A stretch of DNA of 64,000 bases from Streptomyces candidus (GCF_014207445.1 NZ_JACHEM010000016.1:79380-143379), one strand, 5' to 3'; shown: positions 24,476-33,758, numbered from the stretch's first letter. Numbers and translations are program-made. Notes: generated from the sequence alone by a model not told the origin.

Positions 24476-25436
24476 GCGAATGCGCCCGCCGATGACCCCA
24501 GGCCTCCGCGGCCCGGCCCTGCCCGAGCAGCGCGTTCAGGAAATCGTTCCGCGCGTCGGCGTCGGACGCGAACCGCAGGCTCAACCGGTGGTCGGCGTCA
24601 GGGAGGACGATCCGCGTGTAGTGCGCCCGGGAGCCGCTCAGCGCCTCGTCGACGGCTTCGGTAACGGCCGGTGGGATCACGGCGTCCACCGCCGGGGTGG
24701 CGAGTACGGCGCGGACGCCGACGGGTAGCGCCCGGAAAGCGCCCAGAGCGGGGGACTTCCGCCAACTGTCCGGCGTACGAATGATCCCCGTGAAGCCCGC
24801 GTCGAACGCCACCGGCCATGCTTCGGCCGCGTACACGGCCGGTGCGCCGAGTCCGACGGCGGCGACGCGCGGGCCGTAGTGCGTCGCCAGGTCTGCGACG
24901 GTCTGACCGCTCATGCTGTAGCCGACGAGGAGGAGTGGGGAGTCGGCGGGAACGCGCCGGTCCACGACCGCGCGGGCCTGCTCGAAGCGGCGGCGCAGGC
25001 TGAGTTCGCCGAGCTTGCCCGTGCTCGCGCCGTGGCCGGAGAAGTCGAAGGCGAGAGCCCGGTGGCCGCGGGCGGCCAGGTGGGCGGCGAGGACGCCGGG
25101 GCTCTGCTTGTCGCCGTTGCCGGCCCCGTGCAGCACGAGGGCAGTGGGATTCGGGGCAGGCACGTCCGGCCGGGCGTCGGCCGGGGAGCCGAAGCGGGGG
25201 GCAGCCTCAGTACAGCTGAGGATCTCGCCGTCGCACGCGAGTGTGAAGTCGCGGACGATTGGGGCGAGTTCGGCGAGTCCCGGGACTGCGGAGGCGAGTT
25301 CCGGGACCGCGGAGGCGGGGTCGTAGGCCGCGTAGGCGGAGGCGGGGTCTTCGGCCGCGTAGGCAGAGGCGGAGGCGTCGTCGGCGTCGGTGCCGGTGCC
25401 GGTGCCGGGACGGTGGGTCCGGCTCGTATCTCTCAT
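24432..25436 (-). CDS. Alpha/beta hydrolase
   Basis: A 334-residue alpha/beta-fold hydrolase. LVLHGAGNGDKQSPGVLAAHLAARGHRALAFDFSGHGAST gives the oxyanion and strand-4 region, LLLVGYSMSGQTVADLATHYG carries the nucleophile Ser, and VLPDADHRLS the catalytic His. Substrate unknown. The first 60 residues are low-complexity (ASAYAAEDPASAYAAYDPASAVPELASAV) and come from imperfect short repeats in the DNA. The last 10 or so residues are read from heptad array F, so both ends look eroded or extended by repeats. Confidence 0.82.
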   Translation of the reverse strand: MRDTSRTHRPGTGTGTDADDASASAYAAEDPASAYAAYDPASAVPELASAVPGLAELAPIVRDFTLACDGEILSCTEAAPRFGSPADARPDVPAPNPTALVLHGAGNGDKQSPGVLAAHLAARGHRALAFDFSGHGASTGKLGELSLRRRFEQARAVVDRRVPADSPLLLVGYSMSGQTVADLATHYGPRVAAVGLGAPAVYAAEAWPVAFDAGFTGIIRTPDSWRKSPALGAFRALPVGVRAVLATPAVDAVIPPAVTEAVDEALSGSRAHYTRIVLPDADHRLSLRFASDADARNDFLNALLGQGRAAEAWGHRRAHSRDLVHDISYIAPRT

Positions 25437-25576
25437 ACGGTCTCGACCTCCACGGAGAAAAGTGCTGCCCGGCGCGGGCCCGAGCGCAGCCTATCGGGGC
25501 GTCGGCACGGGCGGCGGACCCACGTTGTCGATCGGCCACGGCGGTGCCGTCGGCGCGGATGCGAGGCGGCACGGGG

Positions 25577-26401
25577 TCAGGTGAGAGCGCCTGCCGTCCG
25601 GAGTGCGCTGGTCCACCGCTCGCGCACCGTGTCCCATTCCTCCGCACACCCGGCGGCCCGTGCGGCGGGGAGGGACCGCGTGTCCGCCCGCCCACGGTCG
25701 CGTCCGGCTGCGGCCCCGTACGCGTAACAGAGGTGGGCGTCGGCACGCTGCCCGTCGGTGGCGTGCTCGTCGCCCGGGGCGTCCTCGTACATCGCGGCGG
25801 AAGTACGCCAGGCGTCGGCCGCCGCGCGCAGTTGGTGTGCGCCCGGCGCGCCCCCGCGCAGCAGCATCAGCGCCGCGAACTGGTCCGCGGCGTCCTCCTC
25901 GTTGCCGGGCAGGTTCAGCCCCAGGACGTCGATGAGTGCGTGGGCGGACTCGTGGAGGAGCGTTTCGAGTTGTACGGCATGCACGGCGTCGTCGGTCGCC
26001 CCGCGGCGGCCTCCCTCCCGCAGGAGTGCGCGGGTCTCGGTGACCTCCTCGTAGCAGATGTCGATACGCCGGGCTTCCGGATCGTACGAAGAGCCCTGTC
26101 CGCCACAGGACTTGACGACGAGCGCCAACGGCTCTCGGCCTCCCCACCCGAGGAACTCGGCGAGGTCCGCGGCGGCGCCCTCCACCGTCTTCCGCCCGCG
26201 CAGGAACGCGGCGTCGCGCCGGTCGGCGGGCGACGGCTCCTCGTACCGGACGTCGAGCACCCGCACCCCGGAGCGGGAAGGGGCAGCGGTGGGGGCGGGC
26301 GTCTGCGACTTCGTGGGGGGTGAGGGCCGCTCGGGCTGTTGGCATGCGGACACGCCGAGCACGGCCGTCGTCAGCGCGGCTGTCGCCAGCACCGCCCGCA
26401 T
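25577..26401 (-). CDS. DUF4344-like putative metallopeptidase lipoprotein
   Basis: A 274-residue exported lipoprotein. Residues 1-20 form a type II signal with lipobox GVSAC (Cys20), followed by a Pro/Thr/Ser linker to about 45. The domain has VVKSCGGQGSSYDPEARRIDICYEEVTE and the zinc motif His150-Glu151-xx-His154 (ETLLHESAHALIDVL), then GNEEDAADQFAALMLL, where Glu/Asp residues probably complete the site. This pattern fits DUF4344 metallopeptidases. Paired Cys in SCGG/DICYEE and LCYAYG/AGCAEEW suggest disulphides. ATG 26401 fits the signal peptide; ATG 26461 would add 20 residues read from AT-rich repeat-like DNA. Confidence 0.8.
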   Translation of the reverse strand: MRAVLATAALTTAVLGVSACQQPERPSPPTKSQTPAPTAAPSRSGVRVLDVRYEEPSPADRRDAAFLRGRKTVEGAAADLAEFLGWGGREPLALVVKSCGGQGSSYDPEARRIDICYEEVTETRALLREGGRRGATDDAVHAVQLETLLHESAHALIDVLGLNLPGNEEDAADQFAALMLLRGGAPGAHQLRAAADAWRTSAAMYEDAPGDEHATDGQRADAHLCYAYGAAAGRDRGRADTRSLPAARAAGCAEEWDTVRERWTSALRTAGALT

Positions 26402-26669
26402 GACCTCTCGTATGCCATATATCTCTGGCTTGCCATATTTCTCTTGTTCGCCCGCATTCATGGGGTCATTCTCGCCCCGGCCCCCCGCAGCCCGCCGCAC
26501 ATCCGGCTCCGGCCCGCCTCCGCCCGGCGTGGGACGCTGACTACGCTCCCCATCGACTACGCGCTCGCTCAACCCGGTTCGCCCCGAAGCAGCACCACGT
26601 TGCAGCACCCCGATGCAGAGCCACGATGCAGCGTCAAGAAGCAGCACCACGAGGAAGACGAGGAACGAC

Positions 26670-27320
26670 ATGCACGCCGCCCCTGCCCCGGCTCCCGCCC
26701 ACGGCCCCCACGACTTCTCCGAGATACCCACCACCACCCTCGCCGAGCTCCTCGGGCACGAGCAGGTCATGGACATGGGCGTCCGCCCGCTGTGGAACGG
26801 CATGCCGCGCGTCGCCGGGCCGGCGTTCACGGTGCGGTGCCCCGCCGGGGACAACCTCATGCTGCACGCGGCCATCTACCGGGCCGCGCCCGGCTCCGTC
26901 GTCGTGGCCGAGGCCGGGGACGTGGACTTCGCCCTCGCCGGCGGCAACGTGTGCGCCGTCGCCCAGCGGCGGGGCATCGCGGCCTTCGTCATCGACGGGG
27001 CAGTCCGGGACCTGGCGGAGATCCGCGACATGGGGTTCCCCGTGGTCGCCCGTGGTGTCATCCCGATCCCGGGCACCAAGGCGGCCGTGGCACCGCACAA
27101 CGAGCCGGTGCGGTGCGGCGGGGTGACCGTGCACTCGGGTGACGTGGTCGTGGCGGACGAGGAGGGCGTGGTGGTCGTCCCGGCGGCCCGGCGGCAGGAT
27201 GTACTCGCCGACGCGCGGGCCCAGTTCGCGAAGGAGGCCTCCCAGTCCCTCGACGACTGGGAGGCCGCACACCGTGCACGCGTCGAGAAGGCGCTGAGCG
27301 AGCGGGGATGGCAGGGCTGA
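26670..27320 (+). CDS. RraA-like / HMG-aldolase-family protein
   Basis: A 216-residue protein of the RraA-like family, formerly annotated as demethylmenaquinone methyltransferase. Signature segments are MRVAGPAFTVRCPAGDNLMLHAAIYRAAPGSVVVAEAGD and AFVIDGAVRDLAEIRDMGFPVVARGVIPIPG, holding the Mg/substrate Asp and Arg-Asp pair of class II pyruvate aldolases. The enzyme may cleave 4-hydroxy-4-methyl-2-oxoglutarate or oxaloacetate; RNase E regulation is less likely in this setting. ATG 26670 follows AGGAACG. A strong hairpin follows the gene. Confidence 0.88.
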   Translation: MHAAPAPAPAHGPHDFSEIPTTTLAELLGHEQVMDMGVRPLWNGMPRVAGPAFTVRCPAGDNLMLHAAIYRAAPGSVVVAEAGDVDFALAGGNVCAVAQRRGIAAFVIDGAVRDLAEIRDMGFPVVARGVIPIPGTKAAVAPHNEPVRCGGVTVHSGDVVVADEEGVVVVPAARRQDVLADARAQFAKEASQSLDDWEAAHRARVEKALSERGWQG

Positions 27321-27339
27321 CAGGGGTCCGGATGTACGG

Positions 27340-27374
27340 AGACCCCGCAGCCGGGGGGTGGGCTGCGGGGCCTC
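27340..27374 (+). terminator. Intrinsic terminator after the rraA-like gene
   Basis: Arms CCCCGCAGCC (27343-27352) and GGCTGCGGGG (27361-27370), extended by a few pairs with one mismatch, around an 8-base loop, about 20 bases past the stop. Confidence 0.85.
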
Positions 27375-27520
27375 CGGGTGCCCGGCGGGCTGGGGGGTGC
27401 CTGCCAAGCTCGGGTCGTGGTCCTTCTGCCCGCTGTACGGGCGCGCATTCCTACCCGGCCGCGTGTGTTTTGCGGAGGTGTTCCTCGGGCCCGGCCGTCG
27501 ACGGTCCCGGCGCCCTTCGG

Positions 27521-27628
27521 CCGTACCTGCCGTACCTGCCGCACCTGCCGCACCTGCCGCACCTGCCGCACCTGCCGCACCTGCCGCACCTGCCGCACCT
27601 GCCGCACCTGCCGCACCTGCCGCACCTG
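27521..27628. repeat. Twelve tandem 9-bp repeats
   Basis: Two CCGTACCTG units are followed by ten perfect CCGCACCTG units in the convergent gap between the rraA-like and DUF1697 genes. The array is open in several frames (Leu-Pro-His, Ala-Ala-Gly, Arg-Gln-Val), but no gene uses it convincingly. Perfect units imply recent expansion; copy number should vary between strains. Confidence 0.95.
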
Positions 27629-27640
27629 CCGCACGGTACT

Positions 27641-28183
27641 TCAGCCGCGGCCCGCCGCCTTCACGAGGCGCTCGATGGTGCCGGAGGTCCGTGTGGTGGC
27701 GGGGACCCCGGTCAGTCGCTCGATCTCCGCGTTGGGGTTGCCGCTCCTCGACGCGTCCCCGCGAACCACGCACAGTGCGAGGCCCTCGTACAGGGCCACC
27801 AGGTCGACGTCACCCTTCTTGTTCGTCCAGGGCAGGGAGTGCTCGACGGGCCGGCCGCCGTCGAAGAAGGTGAAGGTCTCGCGGTACGTACGACCGTCCA
27901 CATGGCCCTGGAACGGTTTGCCGTCGAGGACCTCGACCAGGGAGTCGAGACTGCGGACCATGGCGACCTCGGTGTAGCCCGCCTCCGCTTCGAGCTGTCT
28001 GCCCGCCGCGGCGACGACACCCTCGGGGTCGTCGGCGGCGAACAGTACCGTCCCGTTTGTCTGGAACGACCTGACCGCGCGCCCTCCCGCCGCGGTCAGC
28101 GCCGCTTCGAGCGTCGCCCGCACCGGGCTTTTCGGGTGGCCGAGGTTCATGAACCGGTAGAAGACCACGGAGAGAGAATCCAT
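27641..28183 (-). CDS. DUF1697 family protein
   Basis: 180 residues of the DUF1697 family, function unknown. Recognisable parts are VVFYRFMNLGHPKSPVRATLEAALTAAGGRAVRSFQTNGTVLFAAD and the C-terminal NPNAEIERLTGVPATTRTSGTIERLVKAAG, close to the family's NxxLxxxxxxxATTRNWNTVxKL ending. Two RRM-like alpha/beta halves are expected. ATG 28183 is clear. The stop lies 13 bases from the 9-bp tandem array. Confidence 0.85.
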   Translation of the reverse strand: MDSLSVVFYRFMNLGHPKSPVRATLEAALTAAGGRAVRSFQTNGTVLFAADDPEGVVAAAGRQLEAEAGYTEVAMVRSLDSLVEVLDGKPFQGHVDGRTYRETFTFFDGGRPVEHSLPWTNKKGDVDLVALYEGLALCVVRGDASRSGNPNAEIERLTGVPATTRTSGTIERLVKAAGRG

Positions 28184-28286
28184 GGGCGGCACCCTACGAG
28201 CCCATCGGCCGGAGCGCAGCGGGCCGGGCCCGGAACAATCGGCAGCGGGATCACGGGAACATCGGTACCGCTCCCCCGCCGGGCGG

Positions 28287-28604
28287 TCATTCCGTGTCGA
28301 TGCCGGAGATCGCGGCGGGGCCCATCGGTGCGCTGTTCTCGTCGAGCCCGGCGGAGGCCAGTGCCGCGGTGCCGATGCGGCGGGCTTCCGTCTCGGCCTC
28401 GCCGCTGGTCGCCGCCTGTACTTCGAGACGGATGACGAACGTGGAGTTCTCCTCGTCGAGCGTGAACCGGTCGAGGTCCTCGTGCTCACCGAGGGCGGTG
28501 TGCCGGGGGTCGGCGGGGCTGAGTTCGCGAAGGAGTTCCGTGCGCGCGGCGGGGGTGAGCTCGCCGAGCAGGGTACCGGGGAGTGCGACGAGGTAAGTGG
28601 TCAT
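28287..28604 (-). CDS. Small conserved-looking protein of unknown function
   Basis: 105 residues, acidic, beginning MTTYLVALPGTLLGELTPAARTELLRELSPADPRHTALGEHEDLDRFTLDEENSTFVIRLEVQAATSGEAETEARR. The alternation of strands and a final helix suggests a ferredoxin-like alpha/beta fold. Third-position GC bias is good and an ATG is in place, so it is probably real. I do not recognise the family. Confidence 0.6.
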   Translation of the reverse strand: MTTYLVALPGTLLGELTPAARTELLRELSPADPRHTALGEHEDLDRFTLDEENSTFVIRLEVQAATSGEAETEARRIGTAALASAGLDENSAPMGPAAISGIDTE

Positions 28605-28668
28605 TCTGGGACGGTACCCGGGCAGGGCGGGATAACTCGGTACGGTCGCAGGTCGGGGCGGTCCGCGC

Positions 28669-29325
28669 TCAGTCGGCGACGGCGACCCCTACGCCGATCC
28701 CGATGAAGAGGCAGCCGGTGATGCGCTCCCAGCGGCGTCGCACGGAGGGCCGGTCGAGAAGGGCGCGGAGCTTCGCTGCGACGGGGACGAGACCCGCCCA
28801 GTAGACGACGCCGACGGCGACGTCGAGAGCGCCCAGGAGGAAGATCTGGCTCGTGGTGGACGGGCCGCCGTGCTCGATGAACTGGGGAAGGACGCTGAGG
28901 AAGAAGAGGGCGGCCTTGGGGTTCAGAACATTGGTGAGGAAACCCTCGGTGAAGGCGGCGCGGCGGCCGAATGCGGCGGGAGCGGGCGCGGCACCGGATC
29001 CGTCGGGGGCGGCACCTGTCCTTTCCGGTGCGGGAGCGCTCCCGGAGCGGGCGGCCAGCAGGGCCCGTACCCCCAGGTACACCAGGTACGCCGCGCCCGC
29101 GACTTTGATGGTGGTGAAGACGGCGGCGGACTGAGCGGCCAGTACCGACAGGCCGAGTGCCGCGGCCAGCACGTGGACGCACAGACCGCTCTGCGCGCCG
29201 AGTGCCGCCGCACGGCCCAGCGCGGGACGCTGAGCCGCGGCCCGTACGACGACCAGGAAGTCCGGACCGGGTATCACGTAGGCGATCAGGACCACGCCGA
29301 GAAATCCTGCGAGATTGGCCGACAC
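28669..29325 (-). CDS. LysE/RhtB family amino-acid exporter
   Basis: A 218-residue membrane protein with about six helices. The N-terminal signature is FLGVVLIAYVIPGPDFLVVVRAAAQRPALGRAAALGAQSGLCVHVLAAALGL; the second half has AFTEGFLTNVLNPKAALFFLSVLPQFI, both typical of LysE/RhtB exporters of amino acids or homoserine lactones. The central loop is lengthened by an Ala/Pro/Gly stretch (about 103-128). GTG 29325 is preferred, with GGAG upstream; the frame is open further but not conserved. Confidence 0.9.
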   Translation of the reverse strand: MSANLAGFLGVVLIAYVIPGPDFLVVVRAAAQRPALGRAAALGAQSGLCVHVLAAALGLSVLAAQSAAVFTTIKVAGAAYLVYLGVRALLAARSGSAPAPERTGAAPDGSGAAPAPAAFGRRAAFTEGFLTNVLNPKAALFFLSVLPQFIEHGGPSTTSQIFLLGALDVAVGVVYWAGLVPVAAKLRALLDRPSVRRRWERITGCLFIGIGVGVAVAD

Positions 29326-29502
29326 TGCACAACTCCGTTCTCCGACAGCGGTTTCGAAAGGAGAGGTAGAGGGGTGGGACGTACGGGGGCTGTTGCTCCG
29401 CAGGCGGCAGGCGTGCGGCCGGGGGGGCCGGGTACCTCGATCGGGGACGGCCAATCAGGCCTCGGCGCTCACCTTCCGTCCACCGATCACCCCGTCAGTG
29501 CG

Positions 29503-30330
29503 TCAGGCCCTTGGTCCTGGGTGATTCCCGGCTCGCGCGCCTGTCTCCTCTGCCGCACGGGCCGTGACGAGACCCGATTCGTAGGCGGCGATGACAGCTT
29601 GGGCGCGGTCGCGGACGGCGAGTTTGCCGAAGATGCTGGTGATGTAGTTCTTGACCGTGGAGAGGCTGAGGTCCATGGTGCGGGAGATTTCGGTGTTGTC
29701 GAGGCCGGTGGCCATCAGGCGCCACACCTCGACCTCCCGGGGGGTGAGTTGACGGGCCGGGGCCTCGGGGCCGGGCCGGGCGCCGACCGGGGTGCGTACG
29801 TAGGCGGCGATCAGCCGGGTGAGCAGGCGAGGCGCCACGGCGGCCTCGCCGGTGTGGACGGTACGGATGGCGGCGCTCAGGTCCTCCGGGGAACTGTCCT
29901 TGGGGAGGAATCCGTACGCCCCGGCACGCAGCGCACCCACGACGTACTCGTCCAGGTCGAAGGTGCTGAGGGCCAGGACCCGGCAGTCGGGCGCGGCGGT
30001 GGCGAGTTCCCTGGTGGCGTCCACTCCGTCGAGTACCGGCATGCGGATGTCCATCACCGCGACGTCCGGGGCGAGTTGGCGGGCGAGGGTGACGGCCTGC
30101 GCGCCGTTCTCTGCCTCACCCACGACCTCGACGGCGGGGTCGGGGGAGAGGATCAGCGACAGACCGCGGCGGACGAGGGGCTGGTCGTCGACGATCAGCA
30201 CCCTGATCCTCCGCGGGGACGACGGGTGTGGCGGAGGTGTCACCGCTGGGTCCGGTCCGGCCTGGACCCCGGCCCCTGTCGGGCGGGTCCCGGTCCCCGC
30301 CCCTGGCGGACGGGCCCCGATCGCGGTCAT
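29503..30330 (-). CDS. NarL/FixJ-family response regulator
   Basis: A 275-residue response regulator: a 40-residue Pro/Gly-rich leader, a receiver domain (RVLIVDDQPLVRRGL, phospho-acceptor Asp94 in VAVMDIRMP, switch Ser/Thr in LALSTF, Lys in FLPKDSS) and a LuxR-type HTH (QLTPREVEVWRLMATGLDNTEISRTMDLSLSTVKNYITSIFGKLAVRDRAQAV). Its ATG overlaps the kinase stop by four bases, so the two are a translationally coupled pair. Target genes unknown. Confidence 0.93.
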   Translation of the reverse strand: MTAIGARPPGAGTGTRPTGAGVQAGPDPAVTPPPHPSSPRRIRVLIVDDQPLVRRGLSLILSPDPAVEVVGEAENGAQAVTLARQLAPDVAVMDIRMPVLDGVDATRELATAAPDCRVLALSTFDLDEYVVGALRAGAYGFLPKDSSPEDLSAAIRTVHTGEAAVAPRLLTRLIAAYVRTPVGARPGPEAPARQLTPREVEVWRLMATGLDNTEISRTMDLSLSTVKNYITSIFGKLAVRDRAQAVIAAYESGLVTARAAEETGARAGNHPGPRA

Positions 30331-31691
30331 GGGTGTGCTCCCTCGTGCGGTACGGCTGTTGCGGTGGTGGCGGCGGTAGCAGTGCGGGGCGTCGGGTCGG
30401 TCCGGCGGCCGGCAACGGGGCCTGTGCCGGTGTCACTGCCGGTGCTGGGGACGGGGCCGGGGCCCGCAGGGTCGGGGCCGCCCAGCGGGAGGGCGGCGAC
30501 CACCGCGAACCCGCCGTCGGCCTGCGGACCGGTCGTCAGGGTGCCGCCGTGCAGGGCGACGCGTTCGCGCATGCCGAGGAGACCGTGGCCCGCCCGGGGT
30601 GCCGACGACGACCACTCCTGCGGCGGTACCATCCTGCCGTCGTCCCGTACCTCGACGGTGACCATTTCCTGACCGTACGTCAGATGTACGGTCGCTCGTG
30701 CGGCTCCCGCGTGCTTGCGGGTGTTGGTGAGGGCCTCCTGGGCGATGCGGAAGACCGTGAGCCCGACGGTCGGCGGCAGCGGACGGCGCTGCCCCCGCAC
30801 GGTGAACCCGGTCGGCAGCCCCGCCCGGCACGACTCGGCCACCAGGCGGTCGAGGTCGTCGGCGCCGGGCTGGGGCAGCGCGGGCAGGGTCTCCGGCTCG
30901 TCGTCGGCCCTCAGCACGTCGAGGAGTTGGCGCATGTCGCTCAGTGCCAGCCGTCCGGAGGACTCCAGGGTGACCAGGGCTTCGCGGGCCACTTCCGGGC
31001 GGGCGAGGTTGGCGCGGGCCCCGCCGGCCATCAACTGCATGGTGGTGATGTGGTGGGCCACGATGTCGTGCAGTTCCCGTGCGATGCGGCGGCGTTCGTC
31101 GGACACGGCACGCTCGGCGAGGAGTCTGCGGTTGGCCGCCGCTTCCCGTTGCCAGCGGTTCACCACCAGGGCGGCACCGGCGACGATCAAGGCGGTGAGG
31201 AAGGGGGAAACGGCTTGCTGCCAGGGCGGAATCCGGCCGTAGTGCTGGCTCAGCAGCATCAGCGACGCCGTGCCCCCGGCCGCGACCGCGCTCACCCGGC
31301 CCGTACAGGCCCGCACGACCGCGTACAGGGCGACCACCAGAACCGCGCCGAAATGGCTGGGCAGCGGAACGACCACGGAGGCCGTCACGTCGAGTGCCAG
31401 CACGGCGGCGAGCGCCGGCACCGGGTGTCGGCGCCGGACGAGGAGCGGCACGGCGGCCAGCGCGACGAGGAGGAGCCCGGCCGCGCTGACGTCGTGCGGG
31501 CCGTCGGCGTCCTTGAAGAACACGTAACTGAGAAGGTTCAGCACGCACGCCCCACCGGCCACGAGGGCATCGTCGCGGGTACACGGCACCCCGGGGCGGC
31601 CGAGGGGCCCGTGGCTGTCGAGACGTCGGGGACCGTCGGGACACGACGGCTTGCGGGCGTCGCGCCTCACTGTGCGTCGGCTCCTGGGCAT
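30327..31691 (-). CDS. Sensor histidine kinase, NarL partner (HisKA_3)
   Basis: A 454-residue membrane kinase. About five hydrophobic segments (45-180) form the sensor part, then the dimerisation helix DERRRIARELHDIVAHHITTMQLMAGG with the phospho-His in ELHD, and the ATPase domain (VFRIAQEALTNTRKHAGAARATVHL, VEVRDDGR, GHGLLGMRERVALHGG). The C-terminal 50 residues are Pro/Gly/Thr-rich. ATG 31691 follows GGGGGAAG. Its operon partner is the adjacent response regulator. The stimulus cannot be deduced. Confidence 0.92.
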   Translation of the reverse strand: MPRSRRTVRRDARKPSCPDGPRRLDSHGPLGRPGVPCTRDDALVAGGACVLNLLSYVFFKDADGPHDVSAAGLLLVALAAVPLLVRRRHPVPALAAVLALDVTASVVVPLPSHFGAVLVVALYAVVRACTGRVSAVAAGGTASLMLLSQHYGRIPPWQQAVSPFLTALIVAGAALVVNRWQREAAANRRLLAERAVSDERRRIARELHDIVAHHITTMQLMAGGARANLARPEVAREALVTLESSGRLALSDMRQLLDVLRADDEPETLPALPQPGADDLDRLVAESCRAGLPTGFTVRGQRRPLPPTVGLTVFRIAQEALTNTRKHAGAARATVHLTYGQEMVTVEVRDDGRMVPPQEWSSSAPRAGHGLLGMRERVALHGGTLTTGPQADGGFAVVAALPLGGPDPAGPGPVPSTGSDTGTGPVAGRRTDPTPRTATAATTATAVPHEGAHP

Positions 31692-31772
31692 GTCTTCCCC
31701 CGCTTCCCGGCCGCTCCGGCCCCCGGGACAGGGTGGCACAGCGCTTACCTACCGACCGGGTGCGGGGCTGCG

Positions 31773-33611
31773 TCAGCCGAAGAGCCGGCGGCCGACGCCC
31801 CTGGGTACCTCGTCGTTGACGGGTGTGCTGCCGGGGCCCGGGAGGCGGCTGCCGGGGACCGAGGTGTCCGGGGTGGGTTTCTCCAGGAGGTGGACGCCGT
31901 GTTCCTGGTAGACCGTGCGGTAGCCGTTGTCCTCCAACAGGGCGACGCGATCGCGTTGTTGCTGGACGTCGGCGAAGGGGAAGACGCGTTTCCCGGTGCT
32001 GACGATCACCCAGTCCGCGTTGCGGGGAACACGGTCGAGGAGCATCACTTTCGTACGGGCGGTCAGTCGGGGCGCTATGTAGTTGTCCGCCTCCACCGTC
32101 GCCCCGCCCGGTACGAGTGCGGCCGCTTTCAGCATGGCTCGCGCGGGTTCGTCCGGCTTCCAACTGCGTGGGTCGGCGAGGTCGCCCGCGCCGGAGACCA
32201 GGAACCCGGCCAGCACCGCCACTGCCGTCGCCGCGGTGGCCGCCCGGCCGGCCGGCCGAGCGGAACGGCCGACGTCCCAGCGCTGCTCCTGCGCCCGGCG
32301 CAGGATCTTCCCGGCGGTTTCCAGGGAGGCCGCCACGAGTACGGGCCAGAGGAACGCACCGTAGTGGTTGACCGCCTGCCAGTGGTTCTCGTTGTCCGAG
32401 AAGAGACGCTCGGCGAGAAGAGGGAGCGCGCAGAGGGTCAGGGGCGAGCCCAGGGGGAGGAACAGCAGACTGCCGAACGTCCAGAGCAGGAGAAGGGATT
32501 TGGTCACGGGGGTGAGGGCTGTGCCCAGCGTGTCCAGCGGTTGCAGCACGACGAAGGCCAGGGCTTCCGACGGGCCGGAGCCCAGCCGCCCGTACTGCCA
32601 GTAGAAGCCGGGGCTGCCGCCCATCGCGGGGACGGCGACGGAGATCGCCAGCAGTGAGGCGAGGAACCCGGCGCCCAGCAGCACCAGCCCGCAACGGAAC
32701 CCCGCACCGTCCCCGCTCCCCTTCCCGCCTCGGCGGGAGCGTACGGCCAGGACCGCGCCGAAGGCGGCGACGACGAGCCCCAGGTCCTCCTTGGTGAGGC
32801 AGAGCAGTGCACCCGCCCACAGGGCGTGCCCGTACTGCCGTCGCCCGGCCCGCTCGAAGAGGAGGAGCAACAGCGGCACCGCGAAGGCCACTTCGTGGAA
32901 TCCGGCGCGGCCGGCGAAGAGCAGCGGGGCGCCGAGCGCGTACACGAGGCAGGCGGCCCGTACGCAGTTGCGCGCCACCCTCGGCGGGAGCAGCCTGCCC
33001 ATTTCCGCGCGGGCCAGCCGGGCCACCAGCGGAACACCCAGGGCGAAGAGGAGGGCCTGGGCCACCAGCAGGACCCGCGGGTCGTTCCACAGCCAGTACA
33101 GGGGTGCGAGGAGCACGAGGATCGGCGAGAAGTGGTCCCCCAGCAGAGAGAATTCCGGGGGGTATTCGTGGTGCACGTTCTTGATGGTCGAGCGCGGGAG
33201 TTCGAAGCGGGCGTAGGCGCGGATGGCCTGGTCGAAGAGGCCGAAGTCGAATCCGCCGAGCCTGAGCCGTTCGTACTGCTGGAGCGCTACCGCGAGTCCC
33301 AGCGCGAAGCAGAGGAGGGTGATCGCGAGAATCCCGCCACGGCCGGACCGCAGGGCCCACCTGGCCCCGGTCCGCCAGGAGTTCCAGAGGTCCTCCGCGG
33401 TGCGCCGGCCCGGCACACCGGGCGCGGCATGCGGGCCGACAGGCCGTTGCGGCCCGTCGATACGCCTTCCCGGTCCGTCCCGTACGAGGTGCCCGTCCCG
33501 TTCCGGGTGCCCGTCCCGCACTGCGTACCCGCCCCGTACCTGCCCCGCGTCCCGTACGTTGCCCCCGCTCCGTACGTGCGTGGACGCGTGCCCCTCGCGT
33601 CGCTGCTCCAT
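31773..33611 (-). CDS. DUF2079 polytopic membrane protein
   Basis: A 612-residue membrane protein of the DUF2079 family. About ten helices start at residue 95, and family segments include LRLGGFDFGLFDQAIRAYARF, HHEYPPEFSLLGDHFSPILVLLAPLYWLWNDPRVLLVAQALLFALGV and FAGRAGFHEVAFAVPLLLLLFE. The fold resembles GT-C glycosyltransferase-like proteins; function unknown. The first 60 residues (RDAGQVRGGYAVRDGHPERDGHLVRDG) are encoded by degenerate short repeats. ATG 33611 is chosen; ATG 33674 is possible. Confidence 0.83.
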   Translation of the reverse strand: MEQRREGHASTHVRSGGNVRDAGQVRGGYAVRDGHPERDGHLVRDGPGRRIDGPQRPVGPHAAPGVPGRRTAEDLWNSWRTGARWALRSGRGGILAITLLCFALGLAVALQQYERLRLGGFDFGLFDQAIRAYARFELPRSTIKNVHHEYPPEFSLLGDHFSPILVLLAPLYWLWNDPRVLLVAQALLFALGVPLVARLARAEMGRLLPPRVARNCVRAACLVYALGAPLLFAGRAGFHEVAFAVPLLLLLFERAGRRQYGHALWAGALLCLTKEDLGLVVAAFGAVLAVRSRRGGKGSGDGAGFRCGLVLLGAGFLASLLAISVAVPAMGGSPGFYWQYGRLGSGPSEALAFVVLQPLDTLGTALTPVTKSLLLLWTFGSLLFLPLGSPLTLCALPLLAERLFSDNENHWQAVNHYGAFLWPVLVAASLETAGKILRRAQEQRWDVGRSARPAGRAATAATAVAVLAGFLVSGAGDLADPRSWKPDEPARAMLKAAALVPGGATVEADNYIAPRLTARTKVMLLDRVPRNADWVIVSTGKRVFPFADVQQQRDRVALLEDNGYRTVYQEHGVHLLEKPTPDTSVPGSRLPGPGSTPVNDEVPRGVGRRLFG

Positions 33612-33652
33612 GCCTGTTTCCCCCACGCCGTCCCCGCTCCCAGCACCCGGTG

Positions 33653-33701
33653 CCAAGTACCCCGTACCGAGCACCCCGTACCGAGCACTCCGTACCCCGG
33701 T
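33653..33701. repeat. 14-bp tandem repeat between DUF2079 and LD-carboxypeptidase genes
   Basis: Seven heptads in phase: CCAAGTA, CCCCGTA, CCGAGCA, CCCCGTA, CCGAGCA, CTCCGTA, CCCCGGT, which is a 14-bp unit GTACCGAGCACCCC about three times. It lies in the divergent promoter gap and may be read into the start of the DUF2079 frame. Confidence 0.7.
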
Positions 33702-33758
33702 GTCCGACTGCGGAGAATACCCGTCGACGCTCGCCGACCCCCCTCATATCCTCGGCAC

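Noticed and set aside
26634..27773. 379-codon minus-strand protein with an (AAG)n repeat
   Set aside because: It is a read-through of the 9-bp tandem array and the antisense of the rraA-like gene.
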